This document shows, in pieces, positions 11,301-20,810 of a stretch of 64,000 nt of DNA. Source of the stretch: Lepisosteus oculatus (Eukaryota; Chordata; Actinopteri; Semionotiformes; Lepisosteidae). The stretch is taken from contig NC_090700.1 in the NCBI RefSeq assembly GCF_040954835.1, forward strand, positions 27,693,501 to 27,757,500. The letters run 5' to 3'. The notes under the pieces are model-generated. The model ran no database searches. It was not told the origin of the DNA and saw only the letters and a list, made by a program, of their open reading frames with translations. Position 1 is the first letter of the stretch; each line of letters starts with the position of its first letter. The translations under genes were made by a program, and so were the position numbers.

Positions 11301-14300
11301 AAAACAATCCATTTGCCCAAGTTGTCATTAACACTTTCCTGCTGACTCCAGTTATTCATGCTGCTCTAATATAAAGTTACTGTGCCCCTATGATCATCTT
11401 GCACCCAGTCCTCTATTTATTTGTTGTATCTATCATCGATTCTTTATTTATTTCTCTTGCTGTCCTCTAAGCTTGCTGTCTCTTTCTCTCAAAGTGCTCA
11501 CTGCTCATTTCTCATTTCACTGCTAATGAGATAGAAGATTACAATAATAATAAACCTGATATCATAGATTAGACTGAATGTACAGTAGACTCATCTGCAA
11601 AAGATAGTGAAGGAGTATGGAGTCAGTTTATGTGAGTTTGAAGAACCAACTATTCAATGTAAAGCCTACTAAATATGTTTGGTCACAACATTTGTTCTTT
11701 TTCTTTCGCTGAAAAAATAGTCTGGTCCTTCTCTTATCTCCAATTTAATGAATCTCAAATCTTCATGAATTTCAGGGGCTGTTCTCTGTCACTTCCTCTT
11801 TCTCTTCTCCACTTGCTCCCTTGCTTGGTCCTTTGCTACTACCACAGCTGCACTGGTCTGTGTTACCTCAGATGTACAGCTAAAGGTTAACTTTCATCTC
11901 TTTCACATTTCTTATTATCTCTTTTCATTGTCCTTCCTGGCAACTGACATTCACTTAACCTCCTCCGTGAGCCAAGCACAGTGTCCATCTGCCTCAGATC
12001 TGCGCTTTCCATTTTCAGCCATCTCTTCCCCAGGTGCCTACACTACAGTGTAGCCCAGGCAGTGGTGATAACCAGTTCCCTTTCCTTCTTTCCATCCTGC
12101 AAGTGTTCGTGCCTGAATTTCTCCCCTTCCTCAGTCCCTTGCAGTCTGTGTGTCAAAATGTCTGGTGTTGCTTGCTATCAGCACAGTCCTACTGTCCTAC
12201 TGTACTGTATGTCAACCTACTCCTGAAGTTCTAATTATACATTTTATTCATAAATATCAATTTCAGCATGGTCACTGTCTTCTCATCTATGATTCTGTGA
12301 ATGAAAACGTGAATTACGGTTTTCATTTGATACCCTTCTTCCCCCTGGCTCAAAGAGTGTTCTCCAGAATAGCTGTCCAAAATGTTCTCTCTCTACTCAG
12401 TTTTAAAAATACTACTAAAGTATCCCTTGAACCATCATTTCCCTGTTATGTGTTTGCTTTGATAACCTTCATTCAAATTTATCTATAGTTTTCTGAACTT
12501 AAGAATTTTGCAATTCAAGACAATTCAAGCCATGCCTATGCTCTGTGTTAATGAGTTTGAATGAACTACTGAACAGGTGATAAAAAAAAGCAATCATGTT
12601 TAATCCAATTTGAAATTCCACAGGAGATAGATCTCTTTTAACTTTTCATTTAGTCTTTTTGTGTATTTAAGACAGAATTAAGATTTTATGTTGCATGTGA
12701 ATTCTGTGTGAAGATTTGTCACATCACAAACAGCATATTAAAGCCTAAGAAATTCTTCATAGAAGAATAGGAAGCATTATTCCTGGTCTTTGCGGTTTGT
12801 AAAAAAAAGGCAGGATAAAGGGAGGAATAAAGAAAATTGAGAAGAAATGTAATTTAATTATTAAATCCGTGGAGGGTACAGATAAGGCATCCTCGTGAAC
12901 TCCTATAGTCTCAGTAGCAAAACATGGATATACAGTAGTGTCACACTGGAAGCTGAAATGGAATTTATTTAAGATGAGGAATAGGAAACAAATTTTACTG
13001 AAACAGTTGTGGATGCCAAGAGCAAGCTTCCCATTCAAGTGGTTGATGCCCAATATCTGATCCCCCTGAACACTGTTTTATGTTCATTTTCCACTACTTC
13101 CTTCCACTACTAAGGGCAGAAAGATGTTTTCTTTATTACAATTTTATATGTTCTTTAAGGTAGAACTGCATTGTTTTGATTACATTTGAAGGTGGAGTGA
13201 ATTGTAAATGCATCAGCATGATGTAAGACCTCCAGGTGTATGTGGACATGGTAATTGTTATGTAATATTTTGTACTTGAATTATCCATTGTAATTTACAT
13301 ATACAACAGATATAAAATTGAAGGTATTGATCATGTTTTTCTTTGCTTTTGTTTTTTTTCATATATACATTTAATGACAGCTCAAATACTAAAGCACTGA
13401 CAGATGTTAAACTTAACATAGTTATTTCATCAGATGGCACATTAAGTACTCATGTAAGTTACTAACCTGAAACACTCAAAATAAGAAAACCAGGATGTGT
13501 TTGAATTATTGGTTTGTTTCCCCGTTCAGCTTGACACCAGTACTGTCCACTATCAGACACTGTTGCAGGACTGAGGGTGTAATTTTTCTGATCTTCAGCA
13601 CTGGATCTAAAGAGGCTCTCTAGTCTCCCCTTGGTGTTTCTAGCCCAGGAATATCTCCAGCCACTTGATGCCGCCTTCACCACACAGCTGAGGGTGACTC
13701 TCTCTCCTGAGAAAACCACTGAATCCGGGGGGTCTATGGTCACTACAGCAGGTGTCTGGCCCTCTGAAACAGATCAGAAATGTATAATTTGCTAAAATAC
13801 ACCATGCACCTCTAACACAAATGATTAAGTAAAACATTTTAACAGATATGAAAATAACTAACCAATTACTGTCAGCGTGAGAAAGCCACTGTCACTCTGA
13901 TCAGTACCTCTCTCAGCTTGACACCAATATTGTCCACTGTCAAACATTGACACAGCTCTTAGGATGTACTGGGAACCATATGTTCCACTGGAGCTCCTGA
14001 GTGTCACCATTCTCCCCTGCTTCTCTAGGGCCCAGTAATATTTCCAGTCAACAGATCCTCTAACCTCACAGTTGAGGGTGACTGTCTCTCCTACAAACAC
14101 CTCTGTCCATGGAGGGTCTGCAGTTACCACAGCTTGAGGCCTGGACCCTGGAATACAGACAGTGGTTAGGGTGAAGCAACAGACTGGTGTTCAAACTTGA
14201 AGAGTGCCTAGTAACCAACTTGTTGTTTTACAACCAACTGTTGTAATTTCACAAATTCATACTTTTGTTATAATTAATTAATAATCCATCAATTAACTTA

Positions 14301-17300
14301 CAGAATGCTACATTTTCCTGGTAAGATTTGAGGAAACTCACAGTCTATCCTGGAAGCATAGACCACAAGGCAGTACCACACCATAAATGGGTTGCCAGTG
14401 GCATACATACAGTAAAGTGAAAAAAATAAGGAAACTCCCATAATATTTATGGTTTAACATATTAAGACCAGTCCTACTACTAAACAAAAACTAACCTCAT
14501 TTGATAAATAGCACAAAACGTCTATTGTGTCATTACTTAAAAATAATAAAAACATCAGCCTGCATTCAATATCTTTGTATGAAAAGTAAGTGCACCATAA
14601 ATTCTACCATCTTATCTTCTTAAATATGTAGGTAGATAGAATCAGGAGCGCCAAAACATGAACAAATGATGCGTTGATCATCAAGAAGTGATCCCACCTG
14701 TGTATAAAATCAGAAACTTTGGAAATTTGGTCTTAAGTGTTCGGTTTTGTGGTAACACATCATCCCCTGATCAAAATAAATCTATGACAGTCTTAGAGAA
14801 AGAATTGGTGTTGCTTGTCAGTCTGGGAAAGGTTACAAAACCAGTAAAAACCAGTTTCATAGTCCATCATTCCATGGTAAGAAAGATAATCTACAAATGG
14901 AGAAAATTCAAGACTGTGCCTAACCTACCCAGGAATGGCTGTCCTACCAAACTATCTCCAAGATCTGAGCATAAGATGTTCCTAGAATTCTTCAAGAACC
15001 CCAATGTTGCATTCAGGGTTCTCTTGCTATGATAAATGTCAGTCCACCAGATGGAAAAAAATTGAACAAGAATGATTTTCATGGAAGGATAGCCAGGAGG
15101 AAACCCCTGCTTTCAAAGAAAAATATACACTTAAAGTACTTTTGCAAAAGTTTCGGATGTCTTTCTGCAATAGGATTTCTGAACCCCTCTTTGAGAATGC
15201 AGACGAAAAGTATCCTGAATTCACAACAGTATTCCACTTCCAGTATTTTATGCAGCAAAGTTTTTAACTTAGTCACTTACAATGGTTATTTTGGAAAAGT
15301 TCTGACATGCTCGTTATGACTATATTAAGGTTATATACTTTCTAAAAAGTTATAATGTTTTAACCTTTTCTATGAGTACTTGCTGTCATTATTGCAGTAA
15401 AAACTGTGTTACTAAAAGTCGCTAAGTACTCTCGCCATATACTGTTACATTTTCTGATTGTTACAGTAAATTGATGCCAGTTTTTTATTTGTGTCTGGTT
15501 TTACACATTTGACATAAAAATATAGAAAGCACAGAGTATCAAAACACCTAGAAATCAAAGACAATACAAAACTGTGGCTTAACAGTATGTGGCTAAAATA
15601 TATTGTATGTCTCTTTTCCTTGTTATTTAATTATTGCTGTAGGATGATTCCTGAATGCCATAGCTGTACATTGCAAACTGTTCTGCTGCTGACCTTTTCT
15701 CTTACTTGTCTGCTGGCAGGAGAAGAATAGTCCTTTCAGAACTGAAAGAAGAAAAAAAAATACAGTGAGAGTGTGTATGTCTGTGTGTGCCCTGCAATTG
15801 CTTGATGTCCCATTCAAGATATATTCTGCATTGTGCCCATTGCTTGTCATAATAAACTCCAGTTCCCTATCAACCCTGAATTAGAATTGGTTAGAAAATG
15901 GATGGGGATTTCCCACCACCATCATCAACGTGCAGCATAGTGCACCAGTACATTCACCACACACCAGCTATCTGTGTGGAGGGGAGGAGCACAGAGTGGT
16001 GAAGCCAATTCATAGATGGAGATTAATAGGAGGCCATGACTGGTAAAGGCCAGTGGGAAATGTGGCCAGGATACCCCTACTCTTTTCGAGAAACGCCTTG
16101 GGATTTTAAATGACCACAGAGAGTCAGCACCTCAGTTGTATGTTTCATCCTGATGCACCTTTTTACAGTAGTGTCCCAATCACTATATTGGGGCATTAGG
16201 ACCCACACAGACCGCAGGGCGGGTGCCCCCTGCTGGCCCCACAAAAAACCTCTTCCAGCAGCAACCTTAGTTTTTCCCAGGAGGTCTCCCATCCAGGTAT
16301 TGACCCAGCTCACACCTGCTTACCTTTAATGTGTTGCCAGTTGTGAGTTGCAGGGTTATATGGCTGCTGGCTGCAATCATCAATGGGTTAACCACTTTAC
16401 TATAGCTTGTGTTATATCTTTCACTGACTTCAAGTGTCATTTTTTTTCAGCTGACGAGAACCAGGTGACCATAGTACACAGTATATTCTATTATTTAAAT
16501 TTTCCCTCACAATCATAATTATTTCTCAGTAGAAATGGCAAATTATAGCATATTAAATTTAAAATGTTTACGTCACTGCAGATAATATTAAAGAGGAAGA
16601 CCAGAGAGTTAATCTAATATTTAAATAAAAAATCATTATATTTTAGGGAAATTTCCATACACTGAGATTTTGTAATTTACTGTATATCCTTATAAGTCTG
16701 ATATAGAGACAAATTTATTTTGTGTAACTTGTCCAGCTGAGTTAATGGCATCTGAAGGAGTGGCACGAAAAGAGTTGATCAATGAAGCCAGCTTTTGTTA
16801 GCACTTTGTGAATGTATAGACCCACTTGCCAATTTTCACCAATGCACAGGGGACTGGATAAGATGGTTGATTGGGATAAGGAAAATGAATTATAGGAATA
16901 AATAAAATAAATAAAGACTTGTAAGGATTAATAGTGGAATCAAGCTTGAAGTAATAAAAAATAATGCTTTGACCTATTTTATTCTGCTTCTTTTGAGGTA
17001 GAAAGTGATTTTATTGTGAGAACCAAGGGATGAAAATGACGGTGGAAGGGTTGGCTAGCACCAGTGAATTCTACCCAGAGAAAACAATCCAAAGAAGCCC
17101 ACAAGAAATAGTGCTTTGAGGGTCAAGGTGACAACAGGAGACGAGATTTCATTTTGGAGTAGGGAATTAAGACAGGTTAAGATTTCACCTTTAATTGGAA
17201 GGTGATTAGATGTTAGCGAAAATAATCAAAAGTAAGATAATCTTAGTGGGTCAGACATGGGAAAGGAAATATTGAAGTTACGGTAAAAGTCTTGAAATTA

Positions 17301-19362
17301 ATGATGATTAATTAGTTTCTATTGAGAAAAAAACAAATGTTGCTTACAAATGTTCAATATATTTCAAACGAATACTGTAGACTATGGTTCTCATGCTGCG
17401 TCCCGCCACATGAAAGTGCGGCCCCCGACATCCGACCCCTTAATAAATTACATTTGTTTGCAGTCGATTCCTTTGATAAAAAAATAATAAAAAATAAAAA
17501 ATAGGTAGAACTCACGGCCCCACTAAGAGTGTGTTCTAGTCACGTCCTGTAAAACTGTTTCTGAATAGTCTCGCTGGTGATCAGATTAATTTTCATGAAT
17601 CATTAATTTAATTAAAGTGTTGCGCGTCACTAGGACACACTTTCATATTGCCTTCACTTTCAAGCCCATCATATGTCTGAGTGCAAAGATTAGCCCGCTC
17701 ACAGCAGGGTTGCCTAGCCTAGTAGCCTGCTAGTATGTATGAAAAAACAAAGAAAGATGGATAAGTTTGTTGTAAGGGGTGAAAAACTACATGGACCAGA
17801 GGAAGAAGATGTCAATGCAACAGAAAAAAAGAGTCAGAGCATCAGCGATGAGGGTAGGAAAATACTGGAATAACGGAGGAAGTTATAAAACAAAATCAGT
17901 AACAGAGCCACACCGGTTTTATATGTGTATAGAACTGTTTAGTTCGCAAAAAAAAAGAGAAAATTGTCATGTTGTGGAAGTTTGTGTGTTTTCTTTTATT
18001 TGTATGAGAGAGAGGTTAAAGAGAAAAAAAGTTTTGGTTTTAATAAAATGGTTGTAGTAAAATTATTGGTGCTTGCAAAGCGTACAATGTAAAAAGACAT
18101 TTTGATACTACTCACAAGAATTTTAGACAAGCAATACCCACCTGATTCAAGTGACAGGTCTCTCAAGATAAGTAATCTAGAAAAAACTGCTATTGCCGAG
18201 CAGAAAATCATATGAGCTACTTTAAAAGCATCCCAGGCGTTTATACTAGCCACATTCAAAATTTCATGGCTACTCGCTACACATTGCAAACCATTCAGTG
18301 ATGGTGATAAATATAGAGAGAGAGGTTGGAAAAGTTATGGTGCAGTACACAAGGTAGCTTGAGAAACAGGACGTTTCGGATGGGAGTCATTCATCAGCTG
18401 TGCAACTTTGCTTATACAGGTACATATACATATATGTACACATGGTTAATAGGTATTATAATATTATATATTATTATTAATATTATATATTATAGAATAA
18501 TATTATAATAGCTATTATGCATGAAGATAAGGTAGGCCTAGTAGTGATTAATATATTCGGCCCACGAGACTTACTTTTAGCCACAGTTGCGGCCCAGCTG
18601 ATAAGATTAAGAACCACTGCTGTAGACAGACCTCAGTTCACTTTCTGTATTTGTTGATTTCTTTATGAATGACAAGTTTGAAACTACTGCTTGTGCCCAC
18701 AGATAGAAGTAAAATTCTGCATGGAAACAGTAATCATCTTAAACACAATTAAGAAAATATCATATGGTCAATTTACAGTATATGAATTAAAATAATATCG
18801 AATCATGAATTTGATTACAGATTTTATTATAAAAAACAGTCAAAAAGCATATAGTGGAATACAATCTATTCTGGCAAATATTCTGTTACAGGACACAAAA
18901 CAATAACACAAAAACTCACAACTGGGGGGCAGGTGGAGGGGGCAGGGGGCACTCACCCTACAGTCCATGTGGGTCCTAATGCCCCAGTATTGTGACTGGG
19001 GCACTATACTGTAAACAGGCGCCGTATTTCGGATAAAATCAAGGTCCTGACTCTCTGTGGTCATTAAAAATCCCAGGACGTTTCTCGAAAAGAGTAGGGG
19101 TGTAACCCCAGCGTCCTGGCCGAATTTCCCATTGGCCCTTACCAATCATGGCCTCCTAATAATCCCCATCTATGAATTGGCTTCATTACTCTGCTGTCCT
19201 CCCCACTGATAGCTGATGTGTGGTGAGTGTTCTGGCGCACTATGGCTGACACCTCATCATCCAGGTGGATGCTGCACATTGGTGGTGGTGGAGGGGAGAC
19301 CCCATTACCTGTAAAGCGCTTTAAGTGGAGTGTCCAGAAAACCGCTTTATAAATGTAAGCAA

Positions 19363-19393
<31 letters not shown>

Positions 19394-20680
19394 TTTTAGT
19401 ATTATAAAAAAGGTACATTATATAATAAATTGGCATAAAATAATTAAATTAGACTCTATGAGCTATTTAATTATAATTAAATTGTATTAAGAATATTATT
19501 TTGAAACATTGGAACATTTTGGAATGTGATCTACAATAAGACATTTTGTTAAGGCCTAATAAGATTTTGTTTCACTTAAGATATAAGTTCAAAAGACACA
19601 CTACTTCTGCCAAAATGGTAATTAATGCAATATATCAACGAATAAATATTGATTTTCACCCGTATTTATGTCAAAAGTTTCATGAAAATGTTAGCAATTG
19701 TAAATCAATATCCTGTTGGCTGTCTTATAATGGACAAACTAAAAAGCATGGATAGGAGAATAAGGCAGCAATTCCCAATAATAACATGGATTATGTAATA
19801 TACTGTAGCTAGCCATTATAAAACACAGAATTGTGGTTTATCTATCATAATAATATTAACTTCAATATGAGGTGGCCACGTTATCAATCAGATTGAATTG
19901 TGAGTTGTGGAAGAATGGAAATAGTTGCACATCAATGAAGGCCAGAATTACCATCTTCTTTCAGGAAATGGCAGAATAAGAATCTTAGTTCAATTAGCAA
20001 GTAACTACTAAATGAGCTTTATGGCCCAGTTGGCCTCCATATCTTTGTAACCATTGTTATTATTTTATATTTAGATGAGACTCATTTTAAATATACTTTA
20101 GAAGCCATTAAGATTTATGGATGAAAACTTTGGTCCATATAAATGATGAAATGTAATGTACAGTAATCATTATGAGGACGTATTGCTTTTCACTATGATT
20201 GCTATTAAAATCTTACTTCTGTATTTATTATAATGTGTGATTCATATTGATATTGTGTATGTTGTACAGCTCAGTTCAAGATTTTTAAAATTTGTTTCTG
20301 TGTTTTGGTATAGTCGTGCACACTAAGAAACTCAATAAACACATTTTGTTTCTTTTTTTTTTTCAAAATGACTTTTAAAGAAATAAAATGACTTTACATA
20401 GACTTTTTAGAGTATATGAATGGGAAGGAACAGTAAATTTGCCTGGAGAGGTATGTTGGTCCACATAGATATTTTACTTTCCTTTGATTACCGCATTTTA
20501 AGGACTTCAATAATATTGAACATAAGTTACAGTAATAATATTAATAAAACAGTGGAAAATAACAAGTATTTCGACTGAAACATTTAGAATAAAATAAAAA
20601 TAGTGTTAATAAAATTCTATTTGGGAGATAAAACATCTGGAGTACTTACATATTGCCATGAAGATTTCATACCGTTGCAT
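5265..20680 (-). CDS. Seven-Ig-domain activating-type receptor (FcRL/LITR-like), 11 exons
   Basis: Predicted type I membrane receptor of 777 residues. Coding segments in transcript order: 20680-20650, 15741-15706, 14147-13863, 13763-13467, 11013-10717, 10618-10331, 9997-9701, 9526-9230, 8902-8600, 5860-5744, 5350-5265. Every junction is phase 1 with AG acceptor and GT donor, and the lengths sum to 2334 nt, an exact open frame ending in TGA. Order: signal peptide, Ig types A-B-D-C-D-C-D each with the paired Cys and a YxC near the end, transmembrane segment about residues 719-743, and a 34-residue tail. Arg720 in the NLIR context matches the FcR-gamma-pairing segment of GPVI, FCAR and LILRA receptors. 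No ITIM or ITAM is visible. Family knowledge suggests leukocyte surface recognition through an ITAM adaptor; the ligand is unknown. Exon choice is by eye, without transcript support. Confidence 0.85.
5744..5860 (-). CDS. Receptor (minus gene) transmembrane exon with NLIR arginine
   Basis: 117-nt phase 1-1 exon between a CTCAG acceptor and a GTAAG donor. It encodes a short stalk, ENLIRICMGVGVFIFL and further hydrophobic residues, then WRRVKR as a cytosolic stop-transfer. The arginine near the outer end of the membrane span, after NLI, matches the transmembrane consensus of FcR-gamma-associated receptors of the mammalian leukocyte receptor complex. Confidence 0.9.
5861..6354 (-). other. Receptor (minus gene) intron segment, nothing recognised
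   Basis: AT-rich intron between the membrane-proximal D exon and the transmembrane exon. No exon, repeat or regulatory motif was recognised here. Confidence 0.4.
6355..6540 (+). repeat. Dispersed repeat, copy 1
   Basis: Clearly homologous to 15240-15430 in the same orientation. Shared landmarks in order: CAAAGT..TTTAACTT, TCACTTAC, TTATTTTGGAA, TGCTCGTT, a CTATAATGTTTTAA-like block, CTTTTCTATGA and TTGCTGTCATTATTG. Small indels and substitutions show the copies are old. Identity unknown; both copies lie in introns of the same gene. Confidence 0.65.
6541..6955. other. Receptor (minus gene) intron segment, nothing recognised
   Basis: AT-rich intronic sequence. An open frame on the minus strand (6667-6927) has no recognisable domain and is judged to be chance. 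Confidence 0.4.
6960..8401 (+). mobile_element. 1.44-kb LTR-like element with 4-bp target duplication
   Basis: Runs from TGTTGTAGCGGCG to GAGCCACTACA, flanked by TTAC at 6956-6959 and 8402-8405. An AATAAA signal lies at 8227-8232. It is homologous to 1211-2014, which lacks the 3' half. There is no protein-coding capacity and no second LTR, so it reads as a solo LTR or non-autonomous LTR unit. It sits in the intron before the transmembrane exon of the minus-strand receptor, in the opposite orientation to the gene. The superfamily is uncertain; a 4-bp duplication fits some retrovirus-like LTR elements. Confidence 0.65.
8600..8902 (-). CDS. Receptor (minus gene) Ig exon D (copy 3, membrane-proximal)
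   Basis: 303-nt phase 1-1 Ig exon with YTGDRVTLNCGVGG, WKYLWYKDTKG and SGEYWCRARRG. It is the most divergent of the three D exons and joins directly to the transmembrane exon across a 2.7-kb intron that holds a 1.44-kb LTR. Confidence 0.9.
8903..9229 (-). other. Receptor (minus gene) intron, part of the tandem C-D unit
   Basis: Intron between C copy 2 and D copy 3. Its sequence after the acceptor region (about 8945-9000) is homologous to 10045-10100 in the intron between C copy 1 and D copy 2, showing that introns were duplicated along with the exons. Confidence 0.55.
9230..9526 (-). CDS. Receptor (minus gene) Ig exon C (copy 2)
   Basis: 297-nt phase 1-1 Ig exon with ESVTLRCEIEM, YKWYKDGQELP and NGEYTCRG, and an NVS sequon. 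It is nine nt longer than C copy 1, with the extra codons falling between the two cysteines. It lies exactly 1101 bp from C copy 1. Confidence 0.92.
9701..9997 (-). CDS. Receptor (minus gene) Ig exon D (copy 2)
   Basis: 297-nt phase 1-1 Ig exon with YTGDRVTLSCGVGG, WKYLWYKDTQG and SGEYWCRARRG. It sits 1.0 kb from copy 1 and 1.1 kb from copy 3, matching a tandem exon-pair duplication. Confidence 0.92.
10331..10618 (-). CDS. Receptor (minus gene) Ig exon C (copy 1)
   Basis: 288-nt phase 1-1 Ig exon with ESVTLRCE, YKWYRNGQELP and NGEYTCRG. It contains an NIS sequon near its end. It pairs with the preceding D exon in a duplicated D-C unit. Confidence 0.92.
10717..11013 (-). CDS. Receptor (minus gene) Ig exon D (copy 1)
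   Basis: 297-nt phase 1-1 Ig exon, easily missed because the correct frame contains no ATG. It encodes YTGDRVTLSCGVGG, WKYLWYKD and HSGEYWCRARRG. It is most similar to the D exon at 9701-9997. Confidence 0.88.
11014..13466 (-). other. Receptor (minus gene) intron, nothing recognised
   Basis: 2.45-kb intron between the B and first D exons. No exon with Ig motifs, no recognised transposable element and no RNA gene was found. The larger open frames (11111-11359, 12150-12488, 12757-13053) show no domain or family resemblance. Confidence 0.5.
13467..13763 (-). CDS. Receptor (minus gene) Ig exon B
   Basis: 297-nt phase 1-1 Ig exon with [18 protein letters not shown] and DSGQYWCQAERG. It is very similar to the plus-strand exon at 46925-47221, with the same length and most residues shared. 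Confidence 0.92.
13863..14147 (-). CDS. Receptor (minus gene) Ig exon A (membrane-distal)
   Basis: 285-nt phase 1-1 exon coding for an Ig fold: VTADPPWTEVF start, TVTLNC first cysteine, WKYYWA, and DSGQYWC second cysteine. The closest relative in the window is the 285-nt exon at 46535-46819, which shares WALEKQG and GSQYIL. Confidence 0.9.
14148..14640 (-). other. Receptor (minus gene) intron segment, nothing recognised
   Basis: AT-rich intron upstream of the A exon. No recognised feature. Confidence 0.4.
14641..15140 (+). pseudogene. Tc1-like transposase remnant (N-terminal half)
   Basis: Plus-strand translation resembles the DNA-binding half of Tc1 transposases: a helix-turn-helix-like stretch ending VRKIIYKWRKFKTVPNLPRNG (about 14877-14940), SPRSEHKM, then NKNDFHGRIARRKPLLSKKN in a different frame (about 15044-15122). 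The DDE catalytic part is not recognisable, so the copy is truncated as well as frameshifted. It lies in an intron of the minus-strand receptor, antisense to it. Confidence 0.7.
15240..15430 (+). repeat. Dispersed repeat, copy 2
   Basis: Partner of the repeat at 6355-6540; the shared blocks are listed there. This copy directly follows the Tc1 remnant, whereas the other copy has no Tc1 sequence beside it, so the repeat is probably not part of the transposon. Confidence 0.6.
15706..15741 (-). CDS. Receptor (minus gene) exon 2: 36-nt signal-peptide mini-exon
   Basis: A long pyrimidine tract and CAG acceptor precede 36 nt ending CAGACAA at a GTAAG donor. It encodes FLKGLFFSCQQT in frame with exon 1 (phase 1). 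The plus-strand paralogue has a 36-nt mini-exon of the same phase ending CAGACAG (39531-39566). Short second signal exons are usual in FcR-family genes. Confidence 0.75.
15912..16372 (-). mobile_element. 5S rRNA-derived SINE
   Basis: Minus-strand copy with a recognisable 5S-like head: on the minus strand, GGTAAGCAGGTGTGAGCTGG followed by TACCTGGATGGGAGACCTCC (about 16323-16280), the positions of the 5S internal promoter A and C boxes. The body is shared with other copies. The 3' end is degraded near 15912. It lies in intron 1 of the minus-strand receptor. Confidence 0.85.
16373..17374. other. Receptor (minus gene) intron segment, nothing recognised
   Basis: About 1 kb of AT-rich intron sequence with no coding, repeat or regulatory signal recognised. 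Confidence 0.4.
17383..18619 (+). mobile_element. hAT-superfamily DNA transposon, decayed
   Basis: Flanked by the perfect 8-bp direct repeat CTGTAGAC (17375-17382 and 18620-18627), the duplication size typical of hAT elements. Imperfect terminal inverted repeats are visible: TATGGTTCTCATG at the left and the complement of AAGAACCACTG at the right. An inner palindromic pair of GCGGCCC-rich blocks lies near 17420 and 18570. Inside is a transposase relic described separately. Length 1237 bp, much shorter than an autonomous copy. Confidence 0.8.
17755..18300 (+). pseudogene. ZBED/hAT transposase N-terminal relic
   Basis: Plus-strand frames give a MDKFVVRGEKLHGPEEE-like start near 17758, a SISDEGRK-like segment, then AYNVKRHFDTTHKNFRQA (about 18080-18135), the part of the BED zinc finger carrying the His-x4-His pair, in ZBED/Charlie-like proteins. 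Frameshifts and stops separate the pieces and the catalytic and dimerisation domains are missing. Family call is from motif memory. Confidence 0.65.
18913..19395 (+). mobile_element. 5S rRNA-derived SINE, head mostly lost
   Basis: Plus-orientation copy with complete body and 3' end: GTGGTCATTAAAAATCCC, CTATGAATTGGCTTC, GATAGCTGATGTGTGG, and terminal TAAGCAATTATTATTATT. Only ACTCACAACTGG remains of the head before a jump to the GGGGCA-rich body, so the internal promoter is deleted. The tail extends into an ATT microsatellite. Confidence 0.85.
19396..20649. other. Receptor (minus gene) intron 1 segment, nothing recognised
   Basis: AT-rich intronic sequence with no recognised feature apart from simple T/A runs. 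Confidence 0.4.
20650..20680 (-). CDS. Receptor (minus gene) exon 1: start codon and signal-peptide start
   Basis: ATG at 20680-20678 and 31 coding nt encoding MQRYEIFMAI plus one base, ending at a GTAAGT donor. The plus-strand paralogue has a first exon of exactly the same length and phase with the same donor (34981-35011). The ORF is too short for standard ORF calling. Confidence 0.75.
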
Positions 20681-20689
20681 TGTGTTTTT

Positions 20690-20810
20690 CAAGATCTACA
20701 AGAGTGACCACTGAAATTCAGAGAAGCTCACTGTATTTCCTTAGATGACAGCTGAAGACTTCATTTGAGCTACAGTAAACAAAAAAAGTGCTGACGACAC
20801 TATTGTGGGT
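20690..20810 (-). promoter_or_regulatory. Probable core promoter / 5' UTR of the minus-strand receptor
   Basis: Upstream of the ATG, on the minus strand, an AAGGAAAT core (about 20735-20742) is followed by GTGAGCTTCTCTGA. A GAGGAAAT core sits at nearly the same distance from the start codon in the plus-strand paralogue (34927-34934). The GAGGAA core resembles an ETS/PU.1 site, which would suit a myeloid or lymphoid gene. Two further copies of the block lie at about 29690 and 33950. There is no clear TATA box. Function is inferred from position and conservation. Confidence 0.5.

Noticed and set aside
12757-13053. 98-codon minus-strand open frame in the B-to-D intron
   Set aside because: No Ig motif, no cysteine pattern, not flanked by phase-1 splice sites.
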